Below are positions 1 to 11,897 of a DNA stretch of 64,000 nt, piece after piece. Every line of letters starts with the position of its first letter. The stretch's first letter is position 1. A program made the position numbers and the translations under genes. The notes under the pieces were generated by a model. It was not told the origin of the DNA. It saw nothing but the letters and a program-made list of their open reading frames with translations, and did no database searches. Source of the DNA: Monilinia fructicola (taxonomy: Eukaryota > Ascomycota > Leotiomycetes > Helotiales > Sclerotiniaceae); NCBI GenBank assembly GCA_008692225.1, contig VICG01000002.1:3205001-3269000 (forward strand). The letters run 5' to 3'.

Positions 1-526
1 TACAAAACATTCAGGGTGCGAGTTTAGATGGATCTGCCCAAACCTGGACTCAATGGAGTGTCGGATATCGGCATAGCTCTCATCTGCATATGGTATTTCG
101 CCGCTCAAAATTGACTGCATATATGCGCATAATGGATACTTCGGTCATAAGACCTTTAATTATAATTATTATTGCCATTATTACCATCATTATTACCATT
201 ATGATTAATCTTATGATGATGACCGCCACGTAGTACATAGCCAGCTATTCAAATCGTGACTCGGGTCCGTGGGAATATATCAACCCCCCACAAAAACCAC
301 TTCTCCTTTCGCCCTTCATGATTGAGGATTAACATATCTACAGCTCGACCACTCCCCATCTCCCCCTCTCGATACTCCATCATAAACTTTGAATGCCAAC
401 ACTGATAATTAAATAATCCCAGATGTTTTTTTAATATCCAAGGCGACGGCTGATACAGCATCCCGAAGGTCATTAGACTGCTGATATAACTGGCTGAATC
501 GTGACATATCAACATCTCCCTATCAT
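1..526. other. Intergenic, left edge
   Basis: No convincing gene. The stretch at about 158-230 is an AT-rich run of TTA/ATT trinucleotides. The rest lies downstream of the minus-strand gene that ends at 527. Confidence 0.6.
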
Positions 527-2390
527 TCACACTTGAGAGTTTTTCCTGCGAAAAACGTGACCCCAACCGAACAATCTTACGTCAATGTGTCTTGCATTTG
601 AAAAAGCCCCCTCTTCTATAACAGTTTTGACAGAGCATTGAGGACCATGGTTGTCCGTTGTAGCTTCTGAGTTTGATGATGGCGACTCTAGACTTATATC
701 CCCACTTGGAACTGGGACTACAATCTCGGTAATTTGTGAATTACTACCCTTGGATTGTTGTGGCTTGCCTATTGATAGCCTCTGGCCTATATCACTACTT
801 GGGTCTCGATCTAGACATGCAACTTCAGGTTTTTGGGAGCAATTTCTCTCAGAGGATTCTAAGGTGCATGGTGGAAACTGCAGACTTGCCATGCTACTTG
901 GTCCTGGACAAGCACAAACGCGTCCCGGAACTCCCACCTGCAGGCACCCTTTCTGATGATAAACTTGGGGAACGGGTCGGATGGAGGTAGATCCGTCAAC
1001 TGGTTTGGGATCAGCTTGAAGGGCAGAGTCGATCGGAGAGGAGTTTCCAGATTGATCGACTTTACTCTCAAGCTCGACTTTTGAAGGTGAGGATCCACTG
1101 GGAACATTTGTTTGTTCGAGTGACCCACCATATCCAGAATCAAGGGAGAGAGTCTGTAGATTTGGAGAATCATCTGTTCTTTTTCCAAGTGATATGGCTG
1201 TCATTAGGGTATGATATTGATGATTCTCGAGACGGAGGTATCTTGCTAAGACATTATTATCACCAAAGTTTATCCACGCAAGTGGACCTCCATCACCCTC
1301 TGCATACTTTGAAGAATGAACCCATCTATAGAGCCTTTCCCGTATCAGTGGTATATGGAAGCTCATTTCGAAATTCTTTCTTTCCCAAGAATCCCATGTC
1401 CGACCACTGGATCTAGTAAAACAAAGAAGGGGTTCGACCCTATTCGGCAATAGTTTTGAATCCGTGCTTAGGATATACATCAATCGTGCGTCATGGAGAT
1501 TGGCTGACCGATCAACTATGATGTTCCTGCGACAGTCACCGAGTTCCTTCGTGATCCATACCCATCTTCCATTTATCAAATGGGTTTTAACCAAGTCTAT
1601 GGCAGTTACCCCTAAATTTTGTCCCTCTGACGGTAGGGTCGTAAAATTGGAATAGTCATTGAGTAAATAATCGTTATGATCGATAAGAAGTACACAATGT
1701 TTCAAGATTTCCCTCGACAGGCTTTCAGATAACACCATTTTATGTGCCACCCAAGTAATATCATCGCGATTGACGAAGCGTTCCGGGAAATGAAAAATCG
1801 GTATTAGTTTCAAGCGTCCAGATCCGTCAGCCCTACGCGGGTAGAGGTTTTCCTTCACATGGACATATTTGATTCTCGTACCATTGCATAATGGCTTCTG
1901 AGAAATTGACTTTTTTGCGTTTTCGAATTGCTTGCCAACGTTTCAAGGAAGCTTTGGTAAACTGGGCGAGACCTAGGTCCTTTGAAATGGGCTCTAAATC
2001 CCTTACCAAATCTTGTTCTATAACAACTGCTTCTAGAGCTGGTTCATAGAATTTGCCTGTTTCTTTTTTCCGGTTGTTGACAATTTCCTCCAATATCCGA
2101 CCCTGCTGTCCTCCTCTCTTACTGGATAGCATTTGCTTGGAAACTTGCTTCGAAGTCACGAGACCGAGATGAATCTGTCCTTCATATACTTGAAGTTCTG
2201 AAGCGACAACCAGCATCTCTGGAAGGATTGATATCTGGCTATTAAGTGAAAATTCATGCGCAATCACCGGTAGTCTTTGTAGCTTCCATCTTGGGATTGT
2301 GAAATTATCAGGAATATAGGAGGTAGAAGCATTGTTTTTCGAGGTCTTTACCTCATTTTCTTCCGCCGCCGGTTCCTCATCGCTGGCCAT
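527..2390 (-). CDS. Uncharacterised protein, two exons, about 604 aa
   Basis: I do not recognise this protein. Exon 1 (2390-1882) starts MASDEEPAAEEN and runs through a basic segment (KRKKVNFSEAIMQW). Exon 2 (1832-527) resumes at ADGSGRLKLIPIF. The 49-nt intron 1833-1881 has a GTACGA donor and a GCGTAG acceptor. It keeps phase (TG|G, Trp) and removes an in-frame stop, so the two open frames are best read as one gene. The N-terminal part is mixed hydrophobic/charged with a putative globular core (LPVIAHEFSL, LVVASELQVYEGQIHLG). The last 200 residues are Ser/Pro/Gln-rich and probably disordered. No signal peptide or membrane segment is visible. The main alternative is two separate ORFs, which is less likely because the splice joins them cleanly. 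Confidence 0.6.
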
Positions 2391-3038
2391 TATTGCAGAC
2401 GGAATGAAGAATTGATCGATTATTTTTGCAATATAAGGAGGACTTGAGAATTCGAAAGAATTGAAGGAGAGAGGAAACTGTACATGGGAATCAGAGTGTA
2501 AGAATGTATAACATGTATGACCTTAATGATATGGGAAATATGGTTCGATACATTAAATCAAATACAATGACGTATAATGTATGGTCGAAGGGATGTAAGT
2601 GTTCGTGTAGGATATTATTGGGACTTCCCAGCTAGTGGTATTCGTGTGGTTGGGAAGTATAGAAAACTTTAGACGCCCAGTGCGGCTTCCAATTTCTTCC
2701 AAATACATGAGATCATTAGTCGAATCGCCGTAATAAGTAAAGTTTACTTTTCCGCTTCAGCGTCCGGAGTTTTGGGCACTTTTGGCCGCATGAGTAGTTA
2801 TAACTTGAACATACGTGGTAAACTAAAGAAGAACATGTTGTTTCGAGAATTAGTCCTTTTGAAATCCCCGCCCCTCTGCCAAAGGTATGCCAGCCGGCAC
2901 TCATATTTCACTACTGGACAAAGCCATGTGGTATGTCAATCAACAGTATCAAACCTCTTTCACTAAGCACCAAACCACAGAGAGTTTCCATCAAAAAAGC
3001 TACTAGGTCACCGTAACAGTAACAGGACCCCAGGTACG
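2391..3038. other. Intergenic spacer
   Basis: Holds the 5' flank of the gene starting at 2390 and the 3' flank of the gene ending at 3039. I see no ORF with protein-like composition and no repeat. Confidence 0.55.
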
Positions 3039-4763
3039 TCATCCATCTATAAGATTCCCTTCCATATCATTGCGATTTCTTGCTCTCTCCATGATATCCT
3101 CTTTTGACCTTTGTGTTATGAGTTTCTGCTCTTCAAGGCGATTTATACCCTTTTGAATGGATTCGATATGAACGGATAAAGGTATATCAATTCTGTCGCG
3201 TAACAATTCCGGAGCAGCTACCCTTTCCCGTAAGTCCTCCAAACCAGAAACTGATTTCTTGAAGTTTGAGCAAAGTTCCAGAGACATGAGCCAAAGCAGT
3301 CTTGCGCCGGTTCCCAATCTCTTTCAATAGGTTCAATTGACCATTAAGTTTGTTTATTTTGCCTCGATGACCACCAAGCCATGCCCACAATTCTGATAGG
3401 GTCTCATCCTTACTAGCTTGTACTTGAACACCATCTCGTACTGTGATCCCATGTATAACTTCCAAACGATCCTCTAGGTTATTTAGGACTGTTAATAGAG
3501 CCTGTGCTTCAATTACCAAACGGGAAATTTCTTCTTCCACAGCTCGAGTATGCTCCACATACTGATCAAGTACAAGTCGTTCCGAGAACTTGGCAGGCTG
3601 AAATGGTGCAATCAGTTTGTCGTTCACAAAGGCTCCGATAATACCCCGGGAAGTTTCGCGTTCTTGAATACCATCAAGAACTCGTGAGGTCCAACGCGTG
3701 ATAGAAATAACGCTATCTACCGCTCTACCCACATGACTATTAAACTTTGTAAGGTCCCATGATGCAATCTTCGCTGTGTCGATAAATCCATCAAATTCCA
3801 TGACAAGTTCATTCCTGCAAGTCAGATGTATTAGCATTCAGCTTTCCCAATAAGACTGATTTCGCATTCTTCTGGCTGCATAGATCGTGAAAAATGACCT
3901 CTCCGATTTGAAAGAAGCCGAATAAAAGCTCACCTTGATTTTAGTTGACTATATCGTACAAGTTGACGGAGGTCTCTCAGGAAACTCTCCCCACGTTTCA
4001 TATCCAGTGGTAAGGAGACTCCCCCTGCACTCTCCTTCAGAATGTCTTCGAACCGAGATTGAACTATCATTACTTGTTCAAACTCAACTGGTACATGTGC
4101 ACCATTACTGGAATCGCCGTTATAGACAGAACAAAATGGTAAGCCCAATAATGACAAGCCCGGGAGTCGACAAATAGGAGATAATGAGGCATAGATGGAA
4201 GTCGTAATTAGGCTTCGTGCAACGAGTGCAAATCCATAGAGTATGCATATTGCAAGCAAGTAAGATAGGGGTGTCTGCAAAAGTCTAAGGGCGCCTCCTA
4301 GAATTTCTAGTATCCAAGTAAAGGTTGCCACAACATGATCGAAGAAAACAGTGATAACATCTTTCATGTCAGGATCTGGGCGATGGGGTGTATTAGAACT
4401 TGTAGTTGAAGGAGTCAAAGGCGATCTGTCATGAGTCTGTTGCGTTCTTGATCGTTTGGTTAAATTTTCATGACCCAAATCGTGACGTGAGTTTCTTCTC
4501 TTGGATTCCTGGAATCGCCGAGGACTTCTGCTGGTGCTCTCTCCTTGAGACCATGAGGCTTCTAAAGTTTCTGCATCGAGAGAAGGCATCACGAATTCAG
4601 GATCGGGAGATCTATTGTTACCTCTAATAGACCTTCGAGGGGGAGATGTTCTCGCTCGATGATCGTAATCTACTTCATTGAGTGGTAAATATTCTTCATG
4701 CTCATCATGGCCTTCCACAACCCAGGATTCACCAAGCTGTAGGATTGGCCTTCCGCCACGCAT
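3039..4763 (-). CDS. Membrane-anchored coiled-coil protein, frame interrupted
   Basis: Function not recognised. Exon 1 (4763-3934) begins MRGGRPILQLGES and has a disordered Arg/Ser-rich N-terminus with SPPRRS and SPRRFQ motifs. A hydrophobic stretch of one or two membrane helices follows (around LSYLLAICILYGFALVARSL, residues ~175-195). Exon 2 (from 3814) follows a 119-nt intron 3815-3933 with donor GTGAGC, branch TGCTAATAC and acceptor TTGCAG; it joins ...LKS-R-NELVM in phase. The C-terminal half is helical/coiled-coil (EEEISRLVIEAQALL, NGQLNLLKEIGNRR). Near 3250 the frame shifts into one encoding SGLEDLRERVAAPELL, which ends at 3039. One missing base in the AAA run 3248-3250 restores continuity. 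A 49-nt intron (donor GTCTCT, acceptor TTGGAG) is a weaker alternative. The ATG at 4763 is preferred over upstream non-ATG starts. Confidence 0.6.
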
Positions 4764-5594
4764 TATGACAAAGAGCGTTTGACGATTTGGGTTTTCTTTG
4801 CCTTGTTTCAAGTTGCGTTGGCAAACAAAAGAGCAACAAAAGTAATGGGGAACACTTTGAAATTGGCTTTTTTCACTATTTCGGGAAAAAGCAGAAGATA
4901 TGTCGCACAACAAGCAAGATAATATGTTGAGACGGGAAGGCTACAAAACAAAATATGATAAGAGGTGAATGATCAGAAAGAGCTGGACGCGAAAGATATT
5001 TGTATTCCTGAAGAGTTGAGGATACCTAAGCTTCATTATTGTTCATTTTGATATTCTAAGGTTACATATAGACACCTCGGAATGGATAGATGACGTTGTC
5101 TCATGATTTATTGTTGTCGCCTTTCCCACCTATCGCAGACACCTCCACCTACACCTACCTACATCTCCCTACCTAGGTAGACCCCTGTGAGTGTTGGAGA
5201 GTGTCTCGCCTTGCCGCCTTGCCGCCTTGCCGCCTTGTCACACTTACCTGGGTATTCACACTCCCAGGTTATCTACTACCTGGTGTACATAAGTACGTAT
5301 ACTACCTAGGTACCTACGGACCTCGACATAGAGATTACCTAGTACTTATTACTTACTACAAGTTGCATGTTATTATCATTTCAAGCTTCACGCCAAAGTA
5401 AGATCCATCTGATTGTGCACGGTCTTGCACGCTCTTAACCTTACAGTAGAAGGTTATCGCGTTAACTCGTGATCTTCCCCCACCATGCCGTGTCGAAAAA
5501 AATAACACTGTAGTTCTACAGTAAGAAGCTCCTTGAAGACGAGGCTGGAGGCTAACGATTATTGATGTTGATTGATTGATTCACAATTATCGTG
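4764..5594. promoter_or_regulatory. Divergent promoter region
   Basis: This 831-bp spacer separates the minus-strand membrane protein from the plus-strand threonyl-tRNA synthetase and so must hold both promoters. It contains an 8-bp tandem repeat (5207-5238) and two perfect TACCTAGGTA palindromes (5170-5179, 5303-5312). No gene seen. Confidence 0.5.
5207..5238. repeat. Short tandem repeat, CCGCCTTG x4
   Basis: Four consecutive copies of an 8-bp CCGCCTTG unit, lying in the spacer and not in a coding frame. Confidence 0.8.
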
Positions 5595-7208
5595 ATGGTC
5601 TCCTCTAGAGCCTTACGAGTGTTCCAAAAAGGATTAAATTTTAAATCACCAGGACAACATCTTCGGTACAGAACCCCAATAAAGTCCAGCCATGCTACAC
5701 TCATTCTCAATCGTTCTTGTGCGACCTGCGAAAGTCCATCAATAGCCTCGAATGTCTCAAAAGCTACCACAACCCTCCCAACCCCAGCAGCTGATCATCG
5801 ACAGCTAGGTATCGAACAAGAATTGTTTACTACTTCTCCTTATAGCCCTGGCTCGCCTCTGTTTCTTCCTAAAGGTGCACGCATGTTCAAAGCGTTGACC
5901 GAATTTCTCAGTGCACAATATTCACATTTCGGGTTCGAAGAGGTTATAACACCTACAATCTACAAGAAATCATTATGGGAGAAGTCGGGACATTGGGAGA
6001 ATTATGCTGAAGACATGTATTCGGTAACTGGGCGTGGCGCGTCTGGAGAAACAATTGGGGGCCAAAGGGGAGAGAATGAAGAATATGGTTTGAAGCCAAT
6101 GAATTGTCCAGGCCATTGCTTGATATTTGCATCAAAGCAACGGAGCTATCGTGAAATGCCGATTAGATATACTGATTTCAGTCCATTGCACAGGAACGAG
6201 ATATCGGGTGCGTTGAGTGGATTAACAAGGGTTAGGAGATTCCACCAGGACGATGGGCACATCTTTTGTCGACCTTCACAAATTGAGAAAGAGATCTCTA
6301 GCACATTGGAATTTGTGGAAATGGTATATAGTACATTGGGGCTTGGACCGTATAGATTGGCATTATCTACCCGACCGCTCGACCACTACATCGGAACAAA
6401 GGATGAATGGGATAATGCCGAGACAGCATTGAAGCAGTCATTGGATAGAAGTGGTCAAAAATGGACGATGAATGAAGGGGATGGCGCTTTCTACGGACCA
6501 AAGATTGACATAATTTTGAAAGATTCTGATGGAAAAGAGCATCAAACTGCAACCATTCAGCTTGATTTTCAATTACCAAAACGCTTCGAACTGGAGTATC
6601 AAGCTCCTGCGCCAGAGATTGAGGCAAAAGGAGAAACAACAAGTGACCCCATACTTCTGGCTAAACAAGGACCAGTAGCACCAGTTCTAGTACATCGCGC
6701 TATCCTTGGATCCGTCGAAAGAATGATGGCACTCTTAATAGAACATTATAATGGACAATGGCCATTCTGGCTAAACCCTTCCAAAGTCATCATCCTCACC
6801 GTGAATGATTCAGAAGAGGTTGTAAATTACGCGAACACGGTCAAAAGACAATTGACACTGGATGGGAATCAAGACTCCTGGCCAAGATCGCGTCACGCAA
6901 TCGAGGTTCCAATCGACCTAGATGATAGTCCACGATCTGTCAAGAAGAAGATTTCCGAAGCAAAGCGAAAACGTTACGGCGCAATAATCGTTCTAGGCAA
7001 GAAAAATGTCGATAGTGGCACTGTCACAGTTGACCTTTCAGGTATCCCGCGGAGTAAGCGCTCAATTGCAGATCAGAAGATTCGGGAAATCTTAAGTAAA
7101 GATGTCGTATTAGAGGATGACAAGTGGGAAGAACAATTGAAGATGTTGAACATGGAACCTGAACGTTTGCGTGGAATATTTTCATCATTGCTCCATCTTT
7201 ATATGTAA
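5595..7208 (+). CDS. MST1: Mitochondrial threonyl-tRNA synthetase
   Basis: Class II aminoacyl-tRNA synthetase that charges tRNA-Thr in mitochondria. Single exon, 537 aa. The ATG at 5595 is chosen over the GTG one codon upstream. The first ~65 residues are rich in Arg/Ser/Thr with few acids, as expected for a mitochondrial presequence. The catalytic core follows: the PYSPGSPLFLPKGARM region at ~82-97, KPMNCPGHC at ~167-175 with the zinc-ligand Cys, motif 2 (GLTRVRRFHQDDGHIF) at ~209-224, and motif 3 (HRAILGSVERMMALL) near residue 370. The anticodon-binding domain runs from ~390 to the end (KVIILTVND, GAIIVLGKKNV). Length and the absence of TGS and N2 editing domains match the yeast Mst1 type. 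No frameshift. Confidence 0.95.
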   Translation: MVSSRALRVFQKGLNFKSPGQHLRYRTPIKSSHATLILNRSCATCESPSIASNVSKATTTLPTPAADHRQLGIEQELFTTSPYSPGSPLFLPKGARMFKALTEFLSAQYSHFGFEEVITPTIYKKSLWEKSGHWENYAEDMYSVTGRGASGETIGGQRGENEEYGLKPMNCPGHCLIFASKQRSYREMPIRYTDFSPLHRNEISGALSGLTRVRRFHQDDGHIFCRPSQIEKEISSTLEFVEMVYSTLGLGPYRLALSTRPLDHYIGTKDEWDNAETALKQSLDRSGQKWTMNEGDGAFYGPKIDIILKDSDGKEHQTATIQLDFQLPKRFELEYQAPAPEIEAKGETTSDPILLAKQGPVAPVLVHRAILGSVERMMALLIEHYNGQWPFWLNPSKVIILTVNDSEEVVNYANTVKRQLTLDGNQDSWPRSRHAIEVPIDLDDSPRSVKKKISEAKRKRYGAIIVLGKKNVDSGTVTVDLSGIPRSKRSIADQKIREILSKDVVLEDDKWEEQLKMLNMEPERLRGIFSSLLHLYM

Positions 7209-7733
7209 AATTATAGAATCGAATATCAAGAAGAAACCATTTTTGATAAGCTCTACTTTACTAATGGGCATATGCCATATTTATGTTATTATACATGTCC
7301 ATAGATTATTACTGGTGTATGTAGGTTGGTAGGTAAGTGGGCAGTGTTTTTCTTTCGTGTCACATTCATTCATTCGTTCATTCATTCATTCATTCATTCG
7401 TTCATTCATCCCTCTCCTCCTCCCCCATCTTTACCATTAATTAACCTTAAAACCATTTTAACTACCTAGGTATCTGCCTCGGGGCTCCGTACAGTATCCA
7501 TGGATCCCTGGATGTACCTACTCCGTTCCTGGCCTAGTTGACCAATAAGAGATCCGAGCTTTACCCCAGAATCTTTAATGATATTCGGAATTCGCAGCAT
7601 CAAGAAACTTCAAGAAATCAAATCAATCCTCCTCCATCATCCAAGGCTTCCATGATAACAACATTTTGAATGCTTCACAATATTTGATCAATAACTTACC
7701 ATCAACAGTACTAACCCAAGTTAAATTCACAAA
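7209..7733. other. Intergenic spacer with ATTC microsatellite
   Basis: Contains an interrupted (ATTC)n tract at about 7366-7411 and a TACCTAGGTA palindrome at 7463-7472. The right part is the 5' flank of the Sfr1/Mei5 gene. Confidence 0.6.
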
Positions 7734-8683
7734 ATGTCTACTCCAGCAGCCAAACGTCGTCGAATTGAAGCTGCAAATACCCTTCAAAAACCTTTCCGCT
7801 CACCATTCAAATCACCTCTCATCAAAGGCTCTCCGAACACTCGAGCTTCTCTTGTTGCCACAACTGCCACCGCAGTTTCCACTCCCTTGCCCCCCAAAAC
7901 CTCGACTTCCTACCCTGTTGTGAGCATACCATCTCGAAATTCCACACCCTGTATGAAGAAGTCTTTTACCTCGCCTGTTTCAGCAGCTGCTCTTAATGCT
8001 GATCCAGATATTGCGCCATTACTCAAAGAGCAGAGGGAGTTGGAGAGACAATTAAAAGAAATCAAGGAGGAATTAAACATGGCAGAACAGGCGAAGAAGA
8101 TTGAAAGGGATAGTAAGGCTAAAGATAAGGATGGAAGTGGAGAGATTGACGGGGAATTGGTAGACTTGTGTGAGAAGTGGAAGGGTGCAAGTCGATTGGC
8201 GGCAGAAGAGTTGTTCGGAATGGTTCGAGATAGAGTCAATAGGTATGTCACTCGGTCTTTTGGCGTATGAAGATTGTGCTGATGTGGTGTGATGGAGTAG
8301 GATGGGTGGACCAAAAGCTTGGAAGGAGATGCATAAGCGACAGCAAGAGTATCGAAACAATTGGGAACAGGATGAAGCCAACAACAACAATAATAACAAA
8401 GATTCCGACGATGAGGATGAGGAGGGTAAGAACTTAGACAAGCGAGACGTTTATGCAGAGTATAGCATTGATCCTGAGACGGAGAATGAGAAGGCACAGA
8501 GAGCCCCAGGTCTTGGTGATACTGGAGAGAATCCTGGAGAGGAAGATGTACGTCTATTTCTGCCTGGCTTGATCCACTACTAATGCATTACAGGAGTTTA
8601 CAATGGCAATGATGCTGAGATCATTAAATGTGGATTTGGCGGTAATTGGGTATGATAGAGAGCAGCAGAGATGGATTGATTGA
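7734..8683 (+). CDS. Sfr1/Mei5-type recombination mediator subunit
   Basis: Resembles Sfr1/Dds20/Mei5, the partner of Swi5/Sae3 that stimulates Rad51/Dmc1 strand exchange in homologous recombination. Three exons (7734-8242, 8301-8547, 8594-8683) give 281 aa. Introns are GTATGT...GTAG (58 nt) and GTACGT...TACAG (46 nt, branch CTACTAAT), both phase-consistent. The N-terminus has a basic stretch AKRRRIE and the family hallmark KPFRSPFKSP at ~22-31. A coiled coil follows (LLKEQRELERQLKEIKEEL, ~103-121), then the conserved C-terminal block starting at MGGPKAWKEM directly after intron 1. The last exon (EFTMAMMLRSLNVDLAVIGY...) is too short to be seen without splicing. A poly-Asn/Asp linker lies at ~195-206. 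Family assignment is from motif recall. Confidence 0.85.
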
Positions 8684-9318
8684 GCAGTTGATCGTCCTTG
8701 TCACATGTTGATATGGGCAATTATTTGTCGCTTATAAGGAAAAATTCGCAACATTATCAATGGCAAGCTGTAAGACTAATATTTAACTCCCTCTATGTAT
8801 AGTGTTGCCTTGTGTAGCTAAAGATCAATGGCAGAAAATAGGGTACAACATCGCTCTATTATAAAAGACTGTTGGTTCTTTGCTGATTCATACTGCATGA
8901 GATGACGAATTACAATTCTCAGTATATTTGTTGAAGAGAAGAACTTGAAGACGAGTTACTGGTCGATGACATTGTAGTGCTATCACAGGGGTGCTCTCTT
9001 CAGGTCAAGATGATTGATTACACTGTCCCTCGGAATTTCCAAAGCTCGCAGAGTGCCTTCCTCAACGAAATGATGGCATAATTACCACGGCGAAACCTCA
9101 ATAGTATCCATCAGACTCTGAAGCACGGTGGCAAACATTGAAGCAGTAAACAGTGAAATAATTGTTTGTTGGTTGCTAGCAATTTATTTCACTTCCTAAC
9201 ATGCCCTTCATCCACCTCTGCCTAAGCATCTTTCTACACTCCCTAAAACACACCTGTCTGGAAGTGTAGCCATGACAAGGCAAGCCTAATTTTCATAACA
9301 AGTGTCTCCACGAACCCC
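8684..9318. other. Intergenic spacer
   Basis: Convergent 3' flanks of the Sfr1/Mei5 gene and of the minus-strand coiled-coil ORF. I see no gene or repeat. Confidence 0.5.
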
Positions 9319-10047
9319 TCATCTCAATCGCGTCGTCGCAATAACACTCTGTGTAGCCCTTTCTGATTTCATAACCTTTTCACTCCCTTGGCCACCGCTA
9401 TACTCACTTTCGTCCTCTGTACACTCCTCTGGCTTCTTCTCCTCCGACTTCTTCTCCAGCTCAATAATTCTAGCCTCCATCTTTCTCTTAATCTCCCTCT
9501 CCCTCTCCTTCCTCTTCCGATCAACATCCCCCATTACCGCCAACTTCAAACCCAGCTCCACCTTCCTCCTAACATCCTCCTTAATATCCCTAATAGCCTC
9601 GGCGACCAATCCCACATGCCCCCCGTTCCTCTTCAACTCCTCCCTAACCTCCCGCTTCAACTCGCCTCTCACCTCCTGTCTCACCTCCAAATCCATCATC
9701 CTCTTCAGTTCCCCCCTCAACTCCTTCCTCACATCCCGCACCACTTTTTCTTCCACCACCCTCACGTATTCCCCCTCATCCTCTCCCATCTCACAAACAC
9801 CAACCCTCACATTCTCTCCAGCCTCGTTCTGCACCAAGAAATCCACACCCTCCCCTTCACAGATACGTTGTAATCTGTGCGGGCCAAGCTGAAGTAGCTT
9901 CTTTATGAGACGATTGCGTTCTTTGGAAGAACCATGCTTGACACCAGCCGCACATGTTCCTGTGTAACAAGCCAAGAGCGCGAGGGCAATACCTCGAACG
10001 CCTATGTGTTCATTCCAAAAATGGAATACGTTGAAACATCTATACAT
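9319..10047 (-). CDS. Hypothetical highly charged coiled-coil protein, 242 aa
   Basis: Unrecognised single-exon ORF starting at an ATG (MYRCFNVFHFWNEH). After a short hydrophobic stretch (GIALALLACYTGTCAAG, ~19-35), residues ~95-215 are dominated by Lys, Arg and Glu in heptad-like order (VRKELRGELKRMMDLE, REVREELKR, RKRKEREREIKRKMEAR). This predicts a long coiled coil. The strong CT bias of the plus strand raises the risk that this is a compositional ORF, but its length and Met start argue for a gene. An upstream exon is possible. Confidence 0.45.
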   Translation of the reverse strand: MYRCFNVFHFWNEHIGVRGIALALLACYTGTCAAGVKHGSSKERNRLIKKLLQLGPHRLQRICEGEGVDFLVQNEAGENVRVGVCEMGEDEGEYVRVVEEKVVRDVRKELRGELKRMMDLEVRQEVRGELKREVREELKRNGGHVGLVAEAIRDIKEDVRRKVELGLKLAVMGDVDRKRKEREREIKRKMEARIIELEKKSEEKKPEECTEDESEYSGGQGSEKVMKSERATQSVIATTRLR

Positions 10048-10632
10048 GTAACGATTTTGTATACCAAGAGGAACCTAAGCGATTTTCTTTGAACAATCTA
10101 AGACTTGCATCCCTCAACTGCAAAGGAGGTATTCAACGTTGCAAAATCGAAAGCGATTGTAAATACACTAGATCGTTTCATGTAGCCTCGAGTGATTTTT
10201 TTTACACATCTTTTTGAATTTGATCAAAGATTTCATGATATTGAGATTTTGGTCACGGATTTCAAAAGTTGAAGAAATGAAGGGTTTGATGTAAAGATGC
10301 GAAGTGTGCGGAAACTCGTGGCCCCAAATCTTACTTGAAGCTTTCAACTCGCCTTGGTACCAATTAGATATGCATCTTAGGGTGCCTAATGCTATGTATT
10401 TCCGGAATTCACGCACATGGGTATAGATATTTACCCAGGGGGTGAAATTTGAGACGCTGCCAATCCAAGCCGATTGTTCTTCTAAAAGTCTTGAATGATA
10501 ATTGCAAAATTGGAATTGATTTCACAGTCGAAATATAGATTTGCTACTTGTAAGGACAGCCTGGAAGGATCTCATACTTTAGACGATTCGATGATTGTAC
10601 TGCAGGTTTTGCTCTGGTATTTTTCGATTTAG
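10048..10632. other. Intergenic spacer
   Basis: AT-leaning spacer between the coiled-coil ORF and the 3' end of RAD1. Nothing recognisable. Confidence 0.5.
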
Positions 10633-11721
10633 CTACTGTTCATCATCGCCTTCATCTTCAAACTCCTCGTCATCTTCTTCCTCGCTGTTATCCCCATCCT
10701 CATCATCTTCCCCTCGAATAAACGGCACAAATCTGAAATCAACAAAGCTAACACCACCTCCATCAACCTCAACCATGAATTGCAAGCTCAAAACACCTTG
10801 CTCATCACCCCTTACACTAACTTTGCTAGCTAATCTCATAGCCTCTCCAGCAGCTTTCACCATGTCGAAACGATAACTTTGAGACCACCTCTCTTTGACC
10901 GTGAAAGTTTCCAGTAGCTCTCTACCTTTTGAAAAGTCGACACTTGCACTGCCTAGATGACCACTAGCAGACAAGCTAATATAAGGTTTGGAGGGAAGGG
11001 CAAGAATATCAAGTCGGTTTGGTGATGTTGAATTCAGCTCTTGAATAGCATCGAAAAGCCAACGAGCTTGCATGATAATTTTTACTTGCATTGCATTTCG
11101 CTGAAATGGTATTTCCTCTGAGTCCTCAGGCTCATAAGTATTCAGATTACAGGTTGTAACAACACCCGCTTCCTCGAGAATGATGCTAAATGGAGATCCT
11201 GTACCGGCATAAGAGAAACGGCACACACCCGCCAACCCTAGAGCTTGGTTGCTAAAGGCATTTGGTCGATTCCGACGGATATTACTATTATAGCCATCAT
11301 TTTCGGGCTTGGAAAATCGGGAAGTAGAAGCATCTGCTGCACCAAATATTTGTAATGTTTCGAGCAGGGCGGAAAGAGATATTTGAAAAACAGGTAGATC
11401 ATTTGGAGCGGCATCTTCTTGATCCTGTTCGGGGTCAGGCTCAGAAAGGTGCAGTTGAAAGTGGTAAACAATGCTTTGTCAAGAAATACAATTCCTAAAA
11501 AAAGAGTTACAAGGAGAACTACATCCATTGAACCACGGGAACTAACCTTGCATTACTCTCGATTCTTCAACTGCAAATCTGATACCCTGGGTACTAATTT
11601 GAACGTGAACTTTAGGTGCGAATCGTATGGTATTGAGTAATTGAAAGAGCTGGCGGGCAGAACTGGATACAGCTTTGAAGATAGGCACTGCCGGCTCGTC
11701 ATTCGCAGGTGGTGTTGACAT
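10633..11721 (-). CDS. RAD1: DNA-damage checkpoint clamp subunit Rad1 (9-1-1 complex), frame interrupted
   Basis: Rad1/Rec1/Rad17 family, a PCNA-like ring subunit with Rad9 and Hus1, loaded at damaged DNA to activate ATR/Mec1 signalling. Exon 1 (11721-11547) encodes MSTPPANDEPAVPIFKAVSS and ends in EESRVMQ-G. The 52-nt intron 11495-11546 has donor GTTAGT. Exon 2 starts GIVFLDKALFTTF. The frame then breaks: QLHLSEPDPEQDQ, FQISLSALLETLQIFG (a strongly conserved Rad1 block) and EEAGVVTTCNLNTYEPE continue in another frame. One extra A in the AAA run 11458-11460 restores a single 345-aa protein whose exon phases close exactly. The C-terminus is an acidic Glu/Asp tail. No intron of normal length explains the shift without removing conserved residues. 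The open remainder of the gene argues for sequence error rather than a pseudogene. Confidence 0.88.
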
Positions 11722-11897
11722 TGCGAAAAAAAATAGAAGAAATAAAGCGTCAATGGTGAAGAGAAAATTGGTTATGGTATCGGTGAAATCACGAATATGA
11801 GTGTTGTATTAATTCCTTTGCTTTTTATATGGACCAGTAATTATTGTACAAAAAACGCGGCAACGTAGTATGTTCGTCTCATTGATGGAGGGGTATC

